Source of the DNA: Klebsiella oxytoca NBRC 105695
GTDB lineage: Bacteria > Pseudomonadota > Gammaproteobacteria > Enterobacterales > Enterobacteriaceae
Direction: 5' to 3'
DNA: 64,000 nt
Assembly (NCBI RefSeq): GCF_001598695.1
Contig: NZ_BCZK01000008.1
Location: forward strand, 124,001 to 188,000
Both the position numbers and the translations under genes were made by a program. Below, piece by piece: positions 47,118 to 57,720 of this stretch. Position 1 is the stretch's first letter, and each line of letters starts with the position of its first letter. Below the pieces are notes generated by a model that made no database searches, had not been told where the DNA came from, and saw nothing but the letters and a program-made list of their open reading frames with translations.

Positions 47118-47971
47118 TATGCTGCCTCCACCAGACCGGCGCTGGCCATCCTCGCCTTCACCCAATCGCGCGCTTTCGCGACCTCGGCGGCCGGATCGTC
47201 GGTCGTTTCGCTCCACATTTCAATTAGATACGGGCCGCAGTAGCCCGTCTGCTTGAGCGTTTCGAAACAACGTTCAAAATCGACGACGCCTTCGCCGAAC
47301 GGCACGTTTTTAAATACGCCGGGTTTCGTATCTTTTATATGCACCGCCACGATATGCCCCATACCGGCCTGCAGCTCCATCTGCACGTCGTTATCCCAGG
47401 CGGAAAGGTTGCCGATGTCCGGATAGAGCTGGAACCACGGATTATTCAGGTAATGAGCATAGCCCAGCGCCTTGCTGATCGAGTTCATCAGCGGATAGTC
47501 CATGATTTCCATCGCCAGCGTTACCTGCGCGCGGCTGGCCATTTCAACGCTCTCTTTTAGCCCGTCACGGAAACGACGGCGCGTCTCGTTGTTGGCCTCC
47601 TGGTAGTAAACGTCGTAACCCGCCAGCTGAATAACGCGAATGCCTACATCCTGCGCCAGCTGAATGGCTTTGCGCATAATCTCCAGCCCCTGCGCCCGTA
47701 CCGCGTCGTCTTCGCTACCGAGCGGGAAGCGCCGATGGGCGCTCAGGCACATAGAGGGCACGCGCACCCCGGTTTCGGCAATCGCGTTAACCAGCGCGAA
47801 GCGCTGCTCCCGGCTCCAGTCGAGTCGGGCCAGGCGGGCGTCAGTTTCATCGACCGACATTTCGACGAAATCAAAACCGAGCGCCTTAGCCAGCTGCAGG
47901 CGTTCCAGCCAGCACTCCCCGGCGGGGAGCGCTTTTTCATAGATGCCGAGCGGAATATGTTTCGACAGCAT
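47117..47971 (-). CDS. ulaE: L-xylulose-5-phosphate 3-epimerase UlaE
   Basis: Converts L-xylulose 5-phosphate to L-ribulose 5-phosphate. It is a TIM-barrel enzyme of 284 residues of the AP-endonuclease-2-like family. Conserved segments are [31 protein letters not shown]-type ([14 protein letters not shown]) and [19 protein letters not shown] near the C-terminus. It touches ulaF (TAATG) and lies nine bases after ulaD, within the ulaABCDEF operon. Confidence 0.96.
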   Translation of the reverse strand: MLSKHIPLGIYEKALPAGECWLERLQLAKALGFDFVEMSVDETDARLARLDWSREQRFALVNAIAETGVRVPSMCLSAHRRFPLGSEDDAVRAQGLEIMRKAIQLAQDVGIRVIQLAGYDVYYQEANNETRRRFRDGLKESVEMASRAQVTLAMEIMDYPLMNSISKALGYAHYLNNPWFQLYPDIGNLSAWDNDVQMELQAGMGHIVAVHIKDTKPGVFKNVPFGEGVVDFERCFETLKQTGYCGPYLIEMWSETTDDPAAEVAKARDWVKARMASAGLVEAA

Positions 47972-47980
47972 AGCCGCTCC

Positions 47981-48631
47981 TTAGCCCCACAGTTGGGCGA
48001 TAGAACGTTTGAACTGCCGGGCGGCTTCCACCGGCGAAGCAGCGTCGCGAATGCTGCGCCCGGCGATAAAGACGTGGATCGGAATTCCCTGGAACAGCGG
48101 CAAATCCTCCAGCGCCAGGCCGCCGGTGACGGTGACTTTAAAGCCCATATCGGACAGGCGTTTGATAGCGTTAATATCCGCCTCGCCCCATGCCACCCCG
48201 GCCGCCTGGGCGTCGCGGCTACGGTGATAGACTACCTGCTGGATACCCGCTTCGCGCCACTCCTGCGCCTGCTCCCAGGTCCAGTAGCCGGTCAGTTCAA
48301 TCTGAACGTCGCCGTTGAACTCTTTCGCCACGTCCAGCGCGCCTTTGGTGGTGTTGATGTCCGCACAGCAGATCACGGTTACCCAGTCGGCGTTGGCTTC
48401 AAAGCACATGCGGGAGAGGATTTTACCAGCATCGGCGATTTTAGCGTCCGCCAGCACGATTTTGTTGGGATAGAGCGCCTTCAGGTCGCGAACGGCACGA
48501 ACGCCTTCAGCCACGCAAAGGATGGTGCCGACTTCAATAATATCCACTTCATCGGCTATCAGGCGCGTCGTTTCATACGCGGAAGACATGGATTGATTAT
48601 CGAGCGCAACCTGCAACATAGGTAATGACAT
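47981..48631 (-). CDS. ulaD: 3-keto-L-gulonate-6-phosphate decarboxylase UlaD
   Basis: A Mg2+-dependent decarboxylase of the OMP-decarboxylase suprafamily that produces L-xylulose 5-phosphate and CO2. It has 216 residues. Active-site residues inferred from the E. coli enzyme are Asp11, Glu33, Asp62, Lys64 and Asp67, in the DAKIAD block at 62-67. It follows ulaC by 12 bases. Confidence 0.97.
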   Translation of the reverse strand: MSLPMLQVALDNQSMSSAYETTRLIADEVDIIEVGTILCVAEGVRAVRDLKALYPNKIVLADAKIADAGKILSRMCFEANADWVTVICCADINTTKGALDVAKEFNGDVQIELTGYWTWEQAQEWREAGIQQVVYHRSRDAQAAGVAWGEADINAIKRLSDMGFKVTVTGGLALEDLPLFQGIPIHVFIAGRSIRDAASPVEAARQFKRSIAQLWG

Positions 48632-48643
48632 TTTCTCTTCCTT

Positions 48644-49111
48644 TTAAACGGCCGCCGCCGTGGCGTTATCAATTAAATCCAGCACTTGCTGCGCGGTGCG
48701 GCAGGCGCGTAAACGGTCAAAATTGGCTTCGTCTTCAAACAGATTGACGATCTGCATAATGCCCACTTCCTGATGGGTATTGGCATCCACGGCCGCCATG
48801 GTGATCAGGATGTCGACCGGGTCGTTATCCTCATGATTGAAAACCAGCGGCGTTTTCAGCGTGACCAGCGCAAAGCCAGTTTTCTTGACCCCCTCTTCCG
48901 GGCGACCGTGCGGCATCGCCAGGCCGGGAGCTATCACAAAATAAGGGCCGTGCTGAGCTACGCCATCCAGAATGGCCTGGTAGTAGCGCGGCTCTACCAC
49001 ATCGGCTTTCACCAGCAAATCAACGCTCAGCTTGACGGCTTCCTGCCAGGTGCTGGCATCAGCCTGTAAAAGGATGGAGTTATTCTCCACCAGCGAATCA
49101 CGTAATTTCAT
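48644..49111 (-). CDS. ulaC: Ascorbate PTS component EIIA (UlaC)
   Basis: The EIIA phosphocarrier for L-ascorbate: it passes phosphate from HPr to UlaB. It has 155 residues of the mannitol/fructose-type EIIA fold, with the phosphorylated His68 in [11 protein letters not shown]. Its third place in the ula operon, nine bases after ulaB, matches E. coli. Confidence 0.97.
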   Translation of the reverse strand: MKLRDSLVENNSILLQADASTWQEAVKLSVDLLVKADVVEPRYYQAILDGVAQHGPYFVIAPGLAMPHGRPEEGVKKTGFALVTLKTPLVFNHEDNDPVDILITMAAVDANTHQEVGIMQIVNLFEDEANFDRLRACRTAQQVLDLIDNATAAAV

Positions 49112-49120
49112 TTGGCGTCC

Positions 49121-49426
49121 TTACTTCACATCCTGCGGAAAGTGCGCTTTGATCACTTCCAGCAGTTTTGGGCCAAAATCCGCTGGCGAGAGCATGTTGC
49201 GTACGCCAACCACGTATTTATTGCCGGAGACGCTAATCTCACCGGCGATATGGGTGGAGGCGATGATAATGTCCGCGCCGTTTAGTTCGCTTTTATATTC
49301 CCCCACCGCGCAGCTGTTCACCGTGTGATCGATATTTGACTGGGTCAAAAACTGGTCCACCTTCATCTTCATGATCATGGAACTTCCTTGCCCGTTGCCA
49401 CATACAGCCAGAATACGTACGGTCAT
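49121..49426 (-). CDS. ulaB: Ascorbate PTS component EIIB (UlaB)
   Basis: A small cytoplasmic PTS phosphotransfer protein of 101 residues. Phospho-Cys9 lies in the [10 protein letters not shown] loop and passes phosphate to ascorbate bound by UlaA. The start is ATG at the complement of 49424-49426, matching E. coli ([12 protein letters not shown]); two extra upstream residues are possible. It starts 12 bases after ulaA. Confidence 0.97.
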   Translation of the reverse strand: MTVRILAVCGNGQGSSMIMKMKVDQFLTQSNIDHTVNSCAVGEYKSELNGADIIIASTHIAGEISVSGNKYVVGVRNMLSPADFGPKLLEVIKAHFPQDVK

Positions 49427-49438
49427 AGTCAAAACTCC

Positions 49439-51204
<1,766 letters not shown>

Positions 51205-52269
51205 ATGAGTAAAGTGCAAACCATCACCCGCGAATCATGGATCCTGAACACTTTTCCGGAATGGGGCAGCTGGCTGAACGAAGAGATTGAGCAAGAGCAG
51301 GTGGCGCCGGGCACCTTTGCCATGTGGTGGTTGGGTTGTACGGGCATCTGGCTAAAATCCGAAGGCGGAGCCAATATCTGCGTCGACTTCTGGTGCGGCA
51401 CCGGCAAGCAAAGCCACGGCAACCCGCTGATGAAAACGGGCCACCAGATGCAGCGCATGGCGGGTGTGAAGAAGCTCCAGCCAAACCTGCGGACCACTCC
51501 GTTTGTCCTCGATCCGTTCGCCATTCGCCAGATCGACGCCGTGCTGTCTACCCACGATCATAACGATCATATTGATGTGAACGTAGCCGCCGCGGTCATG
51601 CAGAACTGCGCCGAAGACGTACCGTTTATCGGCCCGCAAACCTGCGTCGATCTGTGGATGGGCTGGGGCATTCCGAAAGAACGCTGCATAGTGATGAAAC
51701 CGGGTGATGTGGTTAAAATCAAAGATATTGAAATCCACGCGCTCGACGCCTTTGACCGTACCGCCCTGATCACCTTACCCGCAGAACAAAAAGCCGCGGG
51801 CGTGCTGCCGGATGGGATGGATCAGCGCGCGGTGAACTACTTGTTTAAAACGCCGGGCGGCAACCTGTACCACAGCGGCGATTCTCACTACTCTAACTAC
51901 TACGCGAAGCACGGGAATGAGCACCAAATCGACGTGGCTCTGGGCTCCTATGGCGAGAACCCGCGCGGCATTACCGACAAAATGACCAGCGCCGATATCC
52001 TGCGCATGGCCGAGTCGCTGAATACCAAAGTGGTGATCCCTTTCCATCACGATATCTGGTCAAATTTCCAGGCCGATCCGCAGGAGATCCGCGTTCTGTG
52101 GGAAATGAAAAAAGACCGCCTGAAGTATGGCTTTAAGCCATTTATCTGGCAGGTCGGCGGGAAGTTCACCTGGCCGCTGGATAAAGACAACTTTGAATAC
52201 CACTATCCTCGCGGATTCGACGATTGCTTCACCATGGAACCGGACCTCCCCTTTAAGTCCTTCCTCTAA
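51205..52269 (+). CDS. ulaG: L-ascorbate-6-phosphate lactonase UlaG
   Basis: Opens the lactone of L-ascorbate 6-phosphate to 3-keto-L-gulonate 6-phosphate. It is a metallo-beta-lactamase-fold, Mn2+-dependent enzyme of 354 residues. The metal motif HDHNDH is at about 117-122, and further ligands are expected in [15 protein letters not shown] and the late FHHDIWSNF. It is transcribed alone, divergent from ulaA and upstream of ulaR. Confidence 0.98.
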   Translation: MSKVQTITRESWILNTFPEWGSWLNEEIEQEQVAPGTFAMWWLGCTGIWLKSEGGANICVDFWCGTGKQSHGNPLMKTGHQMQRMAGVKKLQPNLRTTPFVLDPFAIRQIDAVLSTHDHNDHIDVNVAAAVMQNCAEDVPFIGPQTCVDLWMGWGIPKERCIVMKPGDVVKIKDIEIHALDAFDRTALITLPAEQKAAGVLPDGMDQRAVNYLFKTPGGNLYHSGDSHYSNYYAKHGNEHQIDVALGSYGENPRGITDKMTSADILRMAESLNTKVVIPFHHDIWSNFQADPQEIRVLWEMKKDRLKYGFKPFIWQVGGKFTWPLDKDNFEYHYPRGFDDCFTMEPDLPFKSFL

Positions 52270-52275
52270 GGCATC

Positions 52276-52297
52276 TCCGGCGGGAGCCCCCGCCGGA
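52276..52297 (+). terminator. Hairpin after ulaG
   Basis: TCCGGCGGG and CCCGCCGGA form a perfect 9-bp stem with loop AGCC, 6 bases past the ulaG stop codon. No T tract follows, so it may terminate weakly or stabilise the 3' end. Confidence 0.5.
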
Positions 52298-52375
52298 AAT
52301 TATCCCCGTCAGCATTAGTATTTTCACCTGATTTCAAATATCATCTTTGCTTATCACTTTTAATCGGATTTGCTC

Positions 52376-53131
52376 ATGACGGAAGCGCAAAGACATCAAA
52401 TTTTACTGGATTTGCTGGCACAAACGGGATTTGTCACCGTGGAGCAGGTGATTTCCCGACTGGGAATTTCTCCGGCGACGGCACGGCGCGATATCAATAA
52501 GCTCGACGACAGCGGCAAACTAAAAAAAGTCCGCAACGGCGCGGAAGCCATCAGCGAGCAGCGCCCGCGCTGGTCACCAATGAATATTCACCAGGCGCAA
52601 AACCACGACGAGAAAGTGCGGATTGCACGTGCGGCTTCGCAACTGGTCAACCCCGGCGAAAGTATTGTTATCAACTGCGGCTCTACCGCCTTCCTGCTTG
52701 GGCAAGAGCTGTGCGGAAAACCGGTACAGATCATCACGAACTATTTGCCGCTGGCCAATTACCTGATCGATCAGGAACACGACAGCGTCATCATTATGGG
52801 CGGACAGTATAACCGCAGCCACTCCATCACCCTGAGCCCGCAGGGCAGCGAAAACAGCCTGTACGCCGGGCACTGGATGTTTACCAGCGGGAAAGGTCTC
52901 ACCGCCGAAGGGCTATATAAAACCGATATGCTGACAGCGATGGCGGAGCAAAAAATGCTTAACGTCGTCGGTAAACTCGCGGTACTGGTCGACAGCAGTA
53001 AAGTTGGCGAACGCGCCGGAATGCTGTTTAGCCAGGCCGGGCAAATCGACCTGGTGATTACCGGAAAACAGGCGGATGAAGCGATCCTCAAGCAGCTTGA
53101 GGATCAGGGCGTTCAGGTGATTCGCGTTTAA
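52376..53131 (+). CDS. ulaR: HTH-type ascorbate regulator UlaR
   Basis: A DeoR-family repressor of 251 residues for the ula regulon; ascorbate 6-phosphate releases it from DNA in E. coli. The N-terminal helix-turn-helix includes [20 protein letters not shown] (about residues 25-44). The C-terminal sugar-phosphate sensor domain includes [11 protein letters not shown] and [15 protein letters not shown] 52376 matches E. coli (MTEAQRHQ). Its 3' end overlaps convergent yjfP by four bases. Confidence 0.97.
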   Translation: MTEAQRHQILLDLLAQTGFVTVEQVISRLGISPATARRDINKLDDSGKLKKVRNGAEAISEQRPRWSPMNIHQAQNHDEKVRIARAASQLVNPGESIVINCGSTAFLLGQELCGKPVQIITNYLPLANYLIDQEHDSVIIMGGQYNRSHSITLSPQGSENSLYAGHWMFTSGKGLTAEGLYKTDMLTAMAEQKMLNVVGKLAVLVDSSKVGERAGMLFSQAGQIDLVITGKQADEAILKQLEDQGVQVIRV

Positions 53132-53844
53132 AGATGGCGTTGAAAAAACGCCACCGTCGCTGCTAACGCCTCTGGCGTAATGCGGTGACGGACGCCCTTC
53201 TGCCAGAGGCAGGTTAACTTATCGGTCATTTCATGTTGCCGCAGCGCCTGCTGCAGACGGAAAGTCTCTTCCGGAGGCACCACATCATCTTCATCGCCGT
53301 GCCAGAGCAGCAGCGGCCGACTGGCAAGCGTCGCCAGCTGCTGGCTGACGTCCCAATCCGCCAGCTGTGCTGCATCAAATGAAGGCGAAGGGAAAAGCCT
53401 CTGCGAGAGCGTACTGAAATAGCCAGACCCCATCAGGCAGGCAACGCTTTTCAGCTCTGGATGATGGGTCATTATCCCCAGCGCCGTCATTCCGCCCATC
53501 GATGCTCCGGCAACCGCCAGCCTGTCATCAGCAAGCCATCCCTGCGCGCGAATCGCCTCCTGTAATGCCGGAAATTCAGCAAAATTTTGCATCAGGATCG
53601 GCCAGAAGCGCTGCATCCGCCCTTGTTCATCTCCCTGATAGCGCGCACCGTGTTCCGCCGCATCGGGCATAATGACCCGAAACCCGGCCTCTGCCAGAGC
53701 AACGGCAAAGTAGCTGTAGACTAGCTTAGAAGAGGTAAATCCATGATAAAAGACGATGCAAGGCAGCGGTGAATCCGCAGCGCCGTGCGGGCACGCATGG
53801 AGAACTTCCCCACCCGCAAGGTTACGCATTTCTAGTGCAATCAT
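53128..53844 (-). CDS. yjfP: Alpha/beta-hydrolase YjfP
   Basis: An esterase-like hydrolase of 238 residues, resembling E. coli YjfP. The nucleophile elbow is GASMGGM, the oxyanion region is FYHGFTS, and the acidic and histidine catalytic residues are likely in [12 protein letters not shown] and GVRHRI. Carboxylesterase activity has been reported for the E. coli protein; the natural substrate is unknown. It is shorter than E. coli YjfP by about 11 residues, mainly in a lid region. Convergent with ulaR. Confidence 0.92.
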   Translation of the reverse strand: MIALEMRNLAGGEVLHACPHGAADSPLPCIVFYHGFTSSKLVYSYFAVALAEAGFRVIMPDAAEHGARYQGDEQGRMQRFWPILMQNFAEFPALQEAIRAQGWLADDRLAVAGASMGGMTALGIMTHHPELKSVACLMGSGYFSTLSQRLFPSPSFDAAQLADWDVSQQLATLASRPLLLWHGDEDDVVPPEETFRLQQALRQHEMTDKLTCLWQKGVRHRITPEALAATVAFFQRHL

Positions 53845-54046
53845 TTACCGTCTCCTTTCTCTATAGTGGTGTGGTGCTATGTTATTACTCGAGTCTCTTG
53901 TTCGCACATGATTCATAATCTTGAGAACCAGATTACGCTTTCACGATATTTTCATTCGAAAATCGCGTACCGGATAACAATTTGGGAACATTCCCCAGAA
54001 ATGAGATTCAGGCTACCACTACACTATGACTATCAGGAAACGAGAT

Positions 54047-54355
54047 ATGGCTATGCGTAGGTTTATACCCTGGCTATTGGCTATCGCTTTAAGCGGCTGT
54101 AGTGCGCTACAAGGGACGCCAGAAGCGCCGCCGCCAGCAACCGACCATCCGCAAGAGATCCAACGTAATCAGACGATGGGCTTGCAGAAGATGGGCACGG
54201 TGAGTGTCTTAAAGTACGGCTCACCGATGGATGTCGAGGCTGCGCTAAAAGTCAAAGCTGAAGCAGCTAAGGCGGATTACTACGTCATCATTATGATTGA
54301 TGACACCATGGTTCCCGGCCAGTGGTATTCGCAGGCGATTTTGTACCGTAAATAG
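54047..54355 (+). CDS. bsmA: Biofilm stress lipoprotein BsmA (YjfO)
   Basis: An outer-membrane-type lipoprotein of 102 residues. A hydrophobic signal segment ends in the lipobox LSGC (about residues 15-19), with modified Cys at SGCSALQGTP. The C-terminal DUF1471 region (ADYYVIIMIDDTMVPGQWYSQAILYRK block) matches E. coli BsmA, which affects biofilm stress tolerance and motility. ATG 54047 has AGGAAACGAG upstream. It is the second of three DUF1471-family genes near ula. Confidence 0.9.
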   Translation: MAMRRFIPWLLAIALSGCSALQGTPEAPPPATDHPQEIQRNQTMGLQKMGTVSVLKYGSPMDVEAALKVKAEAAKADYYVIIMIDDTMVPGQWYSQAILYRK

Positions 54356-54492
54356 CGGTCAATCTTTAAGCGAGCTTTACACTGCTTTGCGCCCATTCAC
54401 GTTCTCCTGTGCATAATAACGTTCGGCCAGCTGTAACCTGGCAGAACGTTAGCAACGGACTGCCCTCAGGACTATGTGAAATGGAGCTGACG

Positions 54493-54768
54493 ATGAAACG
54501 AAATTTTTCCCTACCCAGCCTGATGTTGACCACCGTCACGGCCAATACCTCCGCGCAGTCAGCGGAGTTTGCCAGCGCTGACTGCGTGACTGGCCTGAAC
54601 GAAATTGGCCTGATTTGCGTTAACAATATTTCCGGCAGCCAGCAGGACGTTGAACATGCTATCGCCTTGCAGGCCGATGAGCAGGGCGCGTCCTGGTATC
54701 GCATCGTCCAGATGTACGAAGAGCAGCAGCCGGATAACTGGCGGGTACAGGCCATTCTCTATGCCTGA
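54493..54768 (+). CDS. yjfN: Periplasmic DUF1471 protein YjfN
   Basis: A periplasmic protein of 91 residues, the same length as E. coli YjfN, with a signal peptide of about 22 residues (LPSLMLTTVTANTSAQS). The mature part has ADCVTGLNEIGLICVNNISG and the hydrophobic C-terminus ILYA. In E. coli YjfN was described as an activator of the DegP protease that works through its hydrophobic C-terminus, itself being degraded. ATG 54493 has GGAGCTGACG upstream. The 3' end overlaps convergent aidB by ten bases. Confidence 0.88.
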   Translation: MKRNFSLPSLMLTTVTANTSAQSAEFASADCVTGLNEIGLICVNNISGSQQDVEHAIALQADEQGASWYRIVQMYEEQQPDNWRVQAILYA

Positions 54769-56396
54769 GGCGCCTGACGTCCACGCCCCATTGCCCGTAG
54801 CAGCAAGTCGTCCAGCGTCTGCTCGTCCAGACGCATGCCGCCGCGCGTGTCGAGCATCATACGGCACCAGACTTCCGCCAACGGCGGTGAAGCAACGCGT
54901 AATACCTGCGCGCCAGCGCCCAGCCTATAGACCAGCCGGGTAATTTCCCGCCCCTGCGCTTCCACAGGTCGCCGCAACCATTGCTGCAACTGCCGCCATG
55001 CGCGATCGAAATGACGGTTTTGCCCTTTCACTTCCGCGCACTCCGCCGCCAGTAGTTCAAGCGCCGCAGGCTGCTTCATCAGTACACGCATCACGTCCAG
55101 GCACATAATATTAGCGGAACCTTCCCAGATACTGTTTACCGGCATTTCGCGGTACAAACGCGGTAGTTCACTCTCTTCGCAATAGCCCGATCCCCCCAGC
55201 ACCTCCATCGCTTCAGCGACGAAGGCGATCCCGGATTTGCAGACCGCAAATTTTGCCGCGGGCGTGAAAAGCCTTGCCCATAGCGCTTCCTGCGCATCAC
55301 CGCGTCTGTCCCAGGCGCGCGCCAGGCGGAACAGAAAGGCGGTTTGCCCTTCCAGCCGCAGCGCCATTTGCCCCAGAACCTGACGCATCATCGGTTGATC
55401 GACCAGATTTTTGCCAAATGCCTGGCGCTGCAGAGCATGATACAGGGCGACTGAATAAGCCCGGCGCATCAGCGCATGGCTGCCCAGCGCGCAGTCAAAT
55501 CGGGTCAGGCCCCCCATCTTAAGAATCTGACGGATGCCATCGCCCTCTTCCCCGATCGGCCAGCCGCAAGCATTGTAAAACTCAACCTCGCCACTGGCGT
55601 TCGCGCGGTTACCTAATTTATCTTTCAGCCTTTCCAGGCGTACGCCGTTACGCTGACCGTCCGGCAGCAGACGCGGGACAAAAAAGCAGGAGAGTCCCGC
55701 CGGCGCCTGCGCCAGCACCAGATGAGCATCGCTCTGCGGTACCGAGAAAAACCATTTATGACCGATAAGATGATAAAAGCCTTCGGCGGTTTTTTCCGCA
55801 CGCGTCGTGTTGCTCAGGACATCGGATCCCCCCTGCTTTTCCGTCATCCCCATTCCGATAAGCAGCCCTCGCTTCTGGTTACCCGGCGCCAGATGCGGAT
55901 CGTAGCGATCGCTTAGGAGCGGCGATAGCCAGTCGCTAAAAGCCCCGGGTAAGGAGCGCTGCAGCAATGGAATAGCGGCAAAGGTCATCGTGACGGGGCA
56001 CAGGGTTCCCGCCTCGACCTGCGCATGCAGCATAAAGCGGGCAGCGCGGGCAATGAAGGCACCTTCGCGAGCGTCATCCTGCCAGGCAAGGTTATGCACC
56101 CGGTTAGCGCATAATCCTTGCATCAGCAGATGCCAGGCGGGATGGAAACGAACATCGTCAAGCCGCGATCCCGTCGCATCATAGCGCAATAGTTCCGGCG
56201 GATTACCGTTAGCCAGACGCCCCAGCTCCAGCGATTCTGCCGTCCCCAGCTGTTGGCCAATACTCGCCAGCAGATCGCCATCCCAGCCCGCGCCTTCGCG
56301 GACAACGGCTTCACGCAGGGCGGTATCGGACAGGAATAAGTTGCTGTTACACAGCGGCGCGGGTTGATTAAATACGGTATGAGTTTGCCAGTGCAT
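54759..56396 (-). CDS. aidB: Alkylation-response acyl-CoA-dehydrogenase-like protein AidB
   Basis: A FAD-binding protein of 545 residues of the acyl-CoA dehydrogenase superfamily, induced by Ada during alkylation stress in E. coli. It also binds DNA. The acyl-CoA dehydrogenase core includes MGMTEKQGGSDVLSNTT (FAD/substrate loop) and REMPVNSIWEGSANIMCLDV; a C-terminal basic region binds DNA in E. coli. ATG at complement of 56394-56396 (MHWQTHTVFNQPAP) is the family start; a longer frame to 56447 exists. Confidence 0.96.
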   Translation of the reverse strand: MHWQTHTVFNQPAPLCNSNLFLSDTALREAVVREGAGWDGDLLASIGQQLGTAESLELGRLANGNPPELLRYDATGSRLDDVRFHPAWHLLMQGLCANRVHNLAWQDDAREGAFIARAARFMLHAQVEAGTLCPVTMTFAAIPLLQRSLPGAFSDWLSPLLSDRYDPHLAPGNQKRGLLIGMGMTEKQGGSDVLSNTTRAEKTAEGFYHLIGHKWFFSVPQSDAHLVLAQAPAGLSCFFVPRLLPDGQRNGVRLERLKDKLGNRANASGEVEFYNACGWPIGEEGDGIRQILKMGGLTRFDCALGSHALMRRAYSVALYHALQRQAFGKNLVDQPMMRQVLGQMALRLEGQTAFLFRLARAWDRRGDAQEALWARLFTPAAKFAVCKSGIAFVAEAMEVLGGSGYCEESELPRLYREMPVNSIWEGSANIMCLDVMRVLMKQPAALELLAAECAEVKGQNRHFDRAWRQLQQWLRRPVEAQGREITRLVYRLGAGAQVLRVASPPLAEVWCRMMLDTRGGMRLDEQTLDDLLLRAMGRGRQAPQA

Positions 56397-56501
56397 GATG
56401 TTTCCCTCCTTCAATGGCTCTGCCGATAAGTATGGACAACGGCGCACTTTCCGTCAGAGAACTCTGTTATAAAGTTCTCTCACAATCTGAAAGGGAATTT
56501 C

Positions 56502-56864
56502 ATGATTCATTTAATTATTGAAGATCGGGAAAACGCACTGACCTATATTCCGCTTATCCGTCGGCATCTACCCCATCTGGCGATTAACGCCATCAAGCAG
56601 AACCTGAACGCTTCGGGCTACGTTACCTCATTTGATGAAAGCAAAATTTGCGACGATATCCTTGAAGAGCAGAATCCTGTTGGAAATTTTCTCAATCTCA
56701 TCAAGATATTAAAAAATCGGGGCGCGCAGCTTAAATTCATCGAGCAAACGGGAGATGAACCAGGAGAGGCGTTATCCTTAAGCCAGCTATTGAACTATGT
56801 GGAAAGAGGTCTGGAAATCGCCCGTCAGACGGAACGAGAAGATGAACAGGCAAGACGAAGATAA
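56502..56864 (+). CDS. Hypothetical protein, not recognised
   Basis: A protein of 120 residues I cannot assign to a family. It starts MIHLIIEDRENALTYIPLIR with AAAGGGAATTTC upstream. It is mainly helical, with no signal peptide, membrane segment or cysteine motif beyond one Cys; the C-terminal quarter is charged (ERGLEIARQTEREDEQARRR). Coding-type base composition and a good ribosome-binding site support a real gene. It stands alone between divergent aidB and convergent rlmB, and its stop codon lies in the hairpin at 56861-56886. GC content looks lower than neighbours, hinting at acquisition. Confidence 0.65.
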   Translation: MIHLIIEDRENALTYIPLIRRHLPHLAINAIKQNLNASGYVTSFDESKICDDILEEQNPVGNFLNLIKILKNRGAQLKFIEQTGDEPGEALSLSQLLNYVERGLEIARQTEREDEQARRR

Positions 56865-56886
56865 GCCATCCCGGAGAATGGCTTAT
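56861..56886. terminator. Hairpin shared by the hypothetical gene and rlmB
   Basis: ATAAGCCAT and ATGGCTTAT form a 9-bp stem around CCCGGAGA, 14 bases past the rlmB stop and overlapping the other gene's TAA. There is no T tract. It may insulate the two convergent genes. Confidence 0.5.
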
Positions 56887-56900
56887 ACAGGAAGAAGAGA

Positions 56901-57632
56901 TTAGCTGCGCTGACGCACCGCTTCAAACAGGCAAATCCCGGTGGCGACCGATACGTTCAGCGACGAGACGCTGCCGGCCATCGGAATGCTGATCAATTCG
57001 TCGCAGTGCTCGCGGGTCAGGCGTCGCATGCCTTCACCTTCCGCGCCCATCACCAGCGCCAGCGAACCGGTCATCTTGCTCTGGAACAGCGTATGGTCGG
57101 CTTCACCCGCGGTACCGACGATCCAGACGTTCTCTTCCTGCAGCAGACGCATGGTGCGTGCCAGGTTGGTGACGCGAATGAGCGGAACGTTCTCCGCCGC
57201 GCCGCAGGCGACTTTTTTCGCCGTGGCATTCAGCTGCGCGGAGCGATCTTTGGGCACAATCACCGCATGTACTCCTGCAGCATCAGCGCTACGCAAACAG
57301 GCGCCGAGGTTGTGCGGATCGGTCACGCCGTCGAGGATCAAAAAGAATGGCTGATCGAGAGAAGCGATCAGATCCGGCAGATCGTTCTCCTGATACTGAC
57401 GTCCGGGCTTCACGCGGGCAATAATTCCCTGATGAACGGCGCCTTCGCTTTTCTCATCGAGAAACTGGCGGCTGGCGACCTGAATCACTACGCCCTGTGC
57501 TTCCAGAGCATGGATCAGCGGCATAAGGCGCTTATCCTCACGGCCTTTCAGAATAAAGACTTCCTGAAAACGCTCAGGTGCGCGCTCCAGCAGTGCCTGC
57601 ACCGCGTGGATGCCGTAAATCATTTCACTCAT
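56901..57632 (-). CDS. rlmB: 23S rRNA (guanosine-2251-2'-O-)methyltransferase RlmB
   Basis: A SPOUT-class methyltransferase of 243 residues that makes Gm2251 in the peptidyl-transferase loop of 23S rRNA. The N-terminal RNA-binding part ([12 protein letters not shown]) is followed by the trefoil-knot domain with [32 protein letters not shown] and [18 protein letters not shown]. It is the third gene of nsrR-rnr-rlmB, 88 bases after rnr, an order conserved in enterobacteria. Confidence 0.97.
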   Translation of the reverse strand: MSEMIYGIHAVQALLERAPERFQEVFILKGREDKRLMPLIHALEAQGVVIQVASRQFLDEKSEGAVHQGIIARVKPGRQYQENDLPDLIASLDQPFFLILDGVTDPHNLGACLRSADAAGVHAVIVPKDRSAQLNATAKKVACGAAENVPLIRVTNLARTMRLLQEENVWIVGTAGEADHTLFQSKMTGSLALVMGAEGEGMRRLTREHCDELISIPMAGSVSSLNVSVATGICLFEAVRQRS

Positions 57633-57720
57633 TTATCTACTCGTTTTAGGTTCTGTTATCAGTTCCCTTCACCCCGACCACTGCGGAATAACGCAAGAAG
57701 CCAGGGTAAAGGAAATCTCA

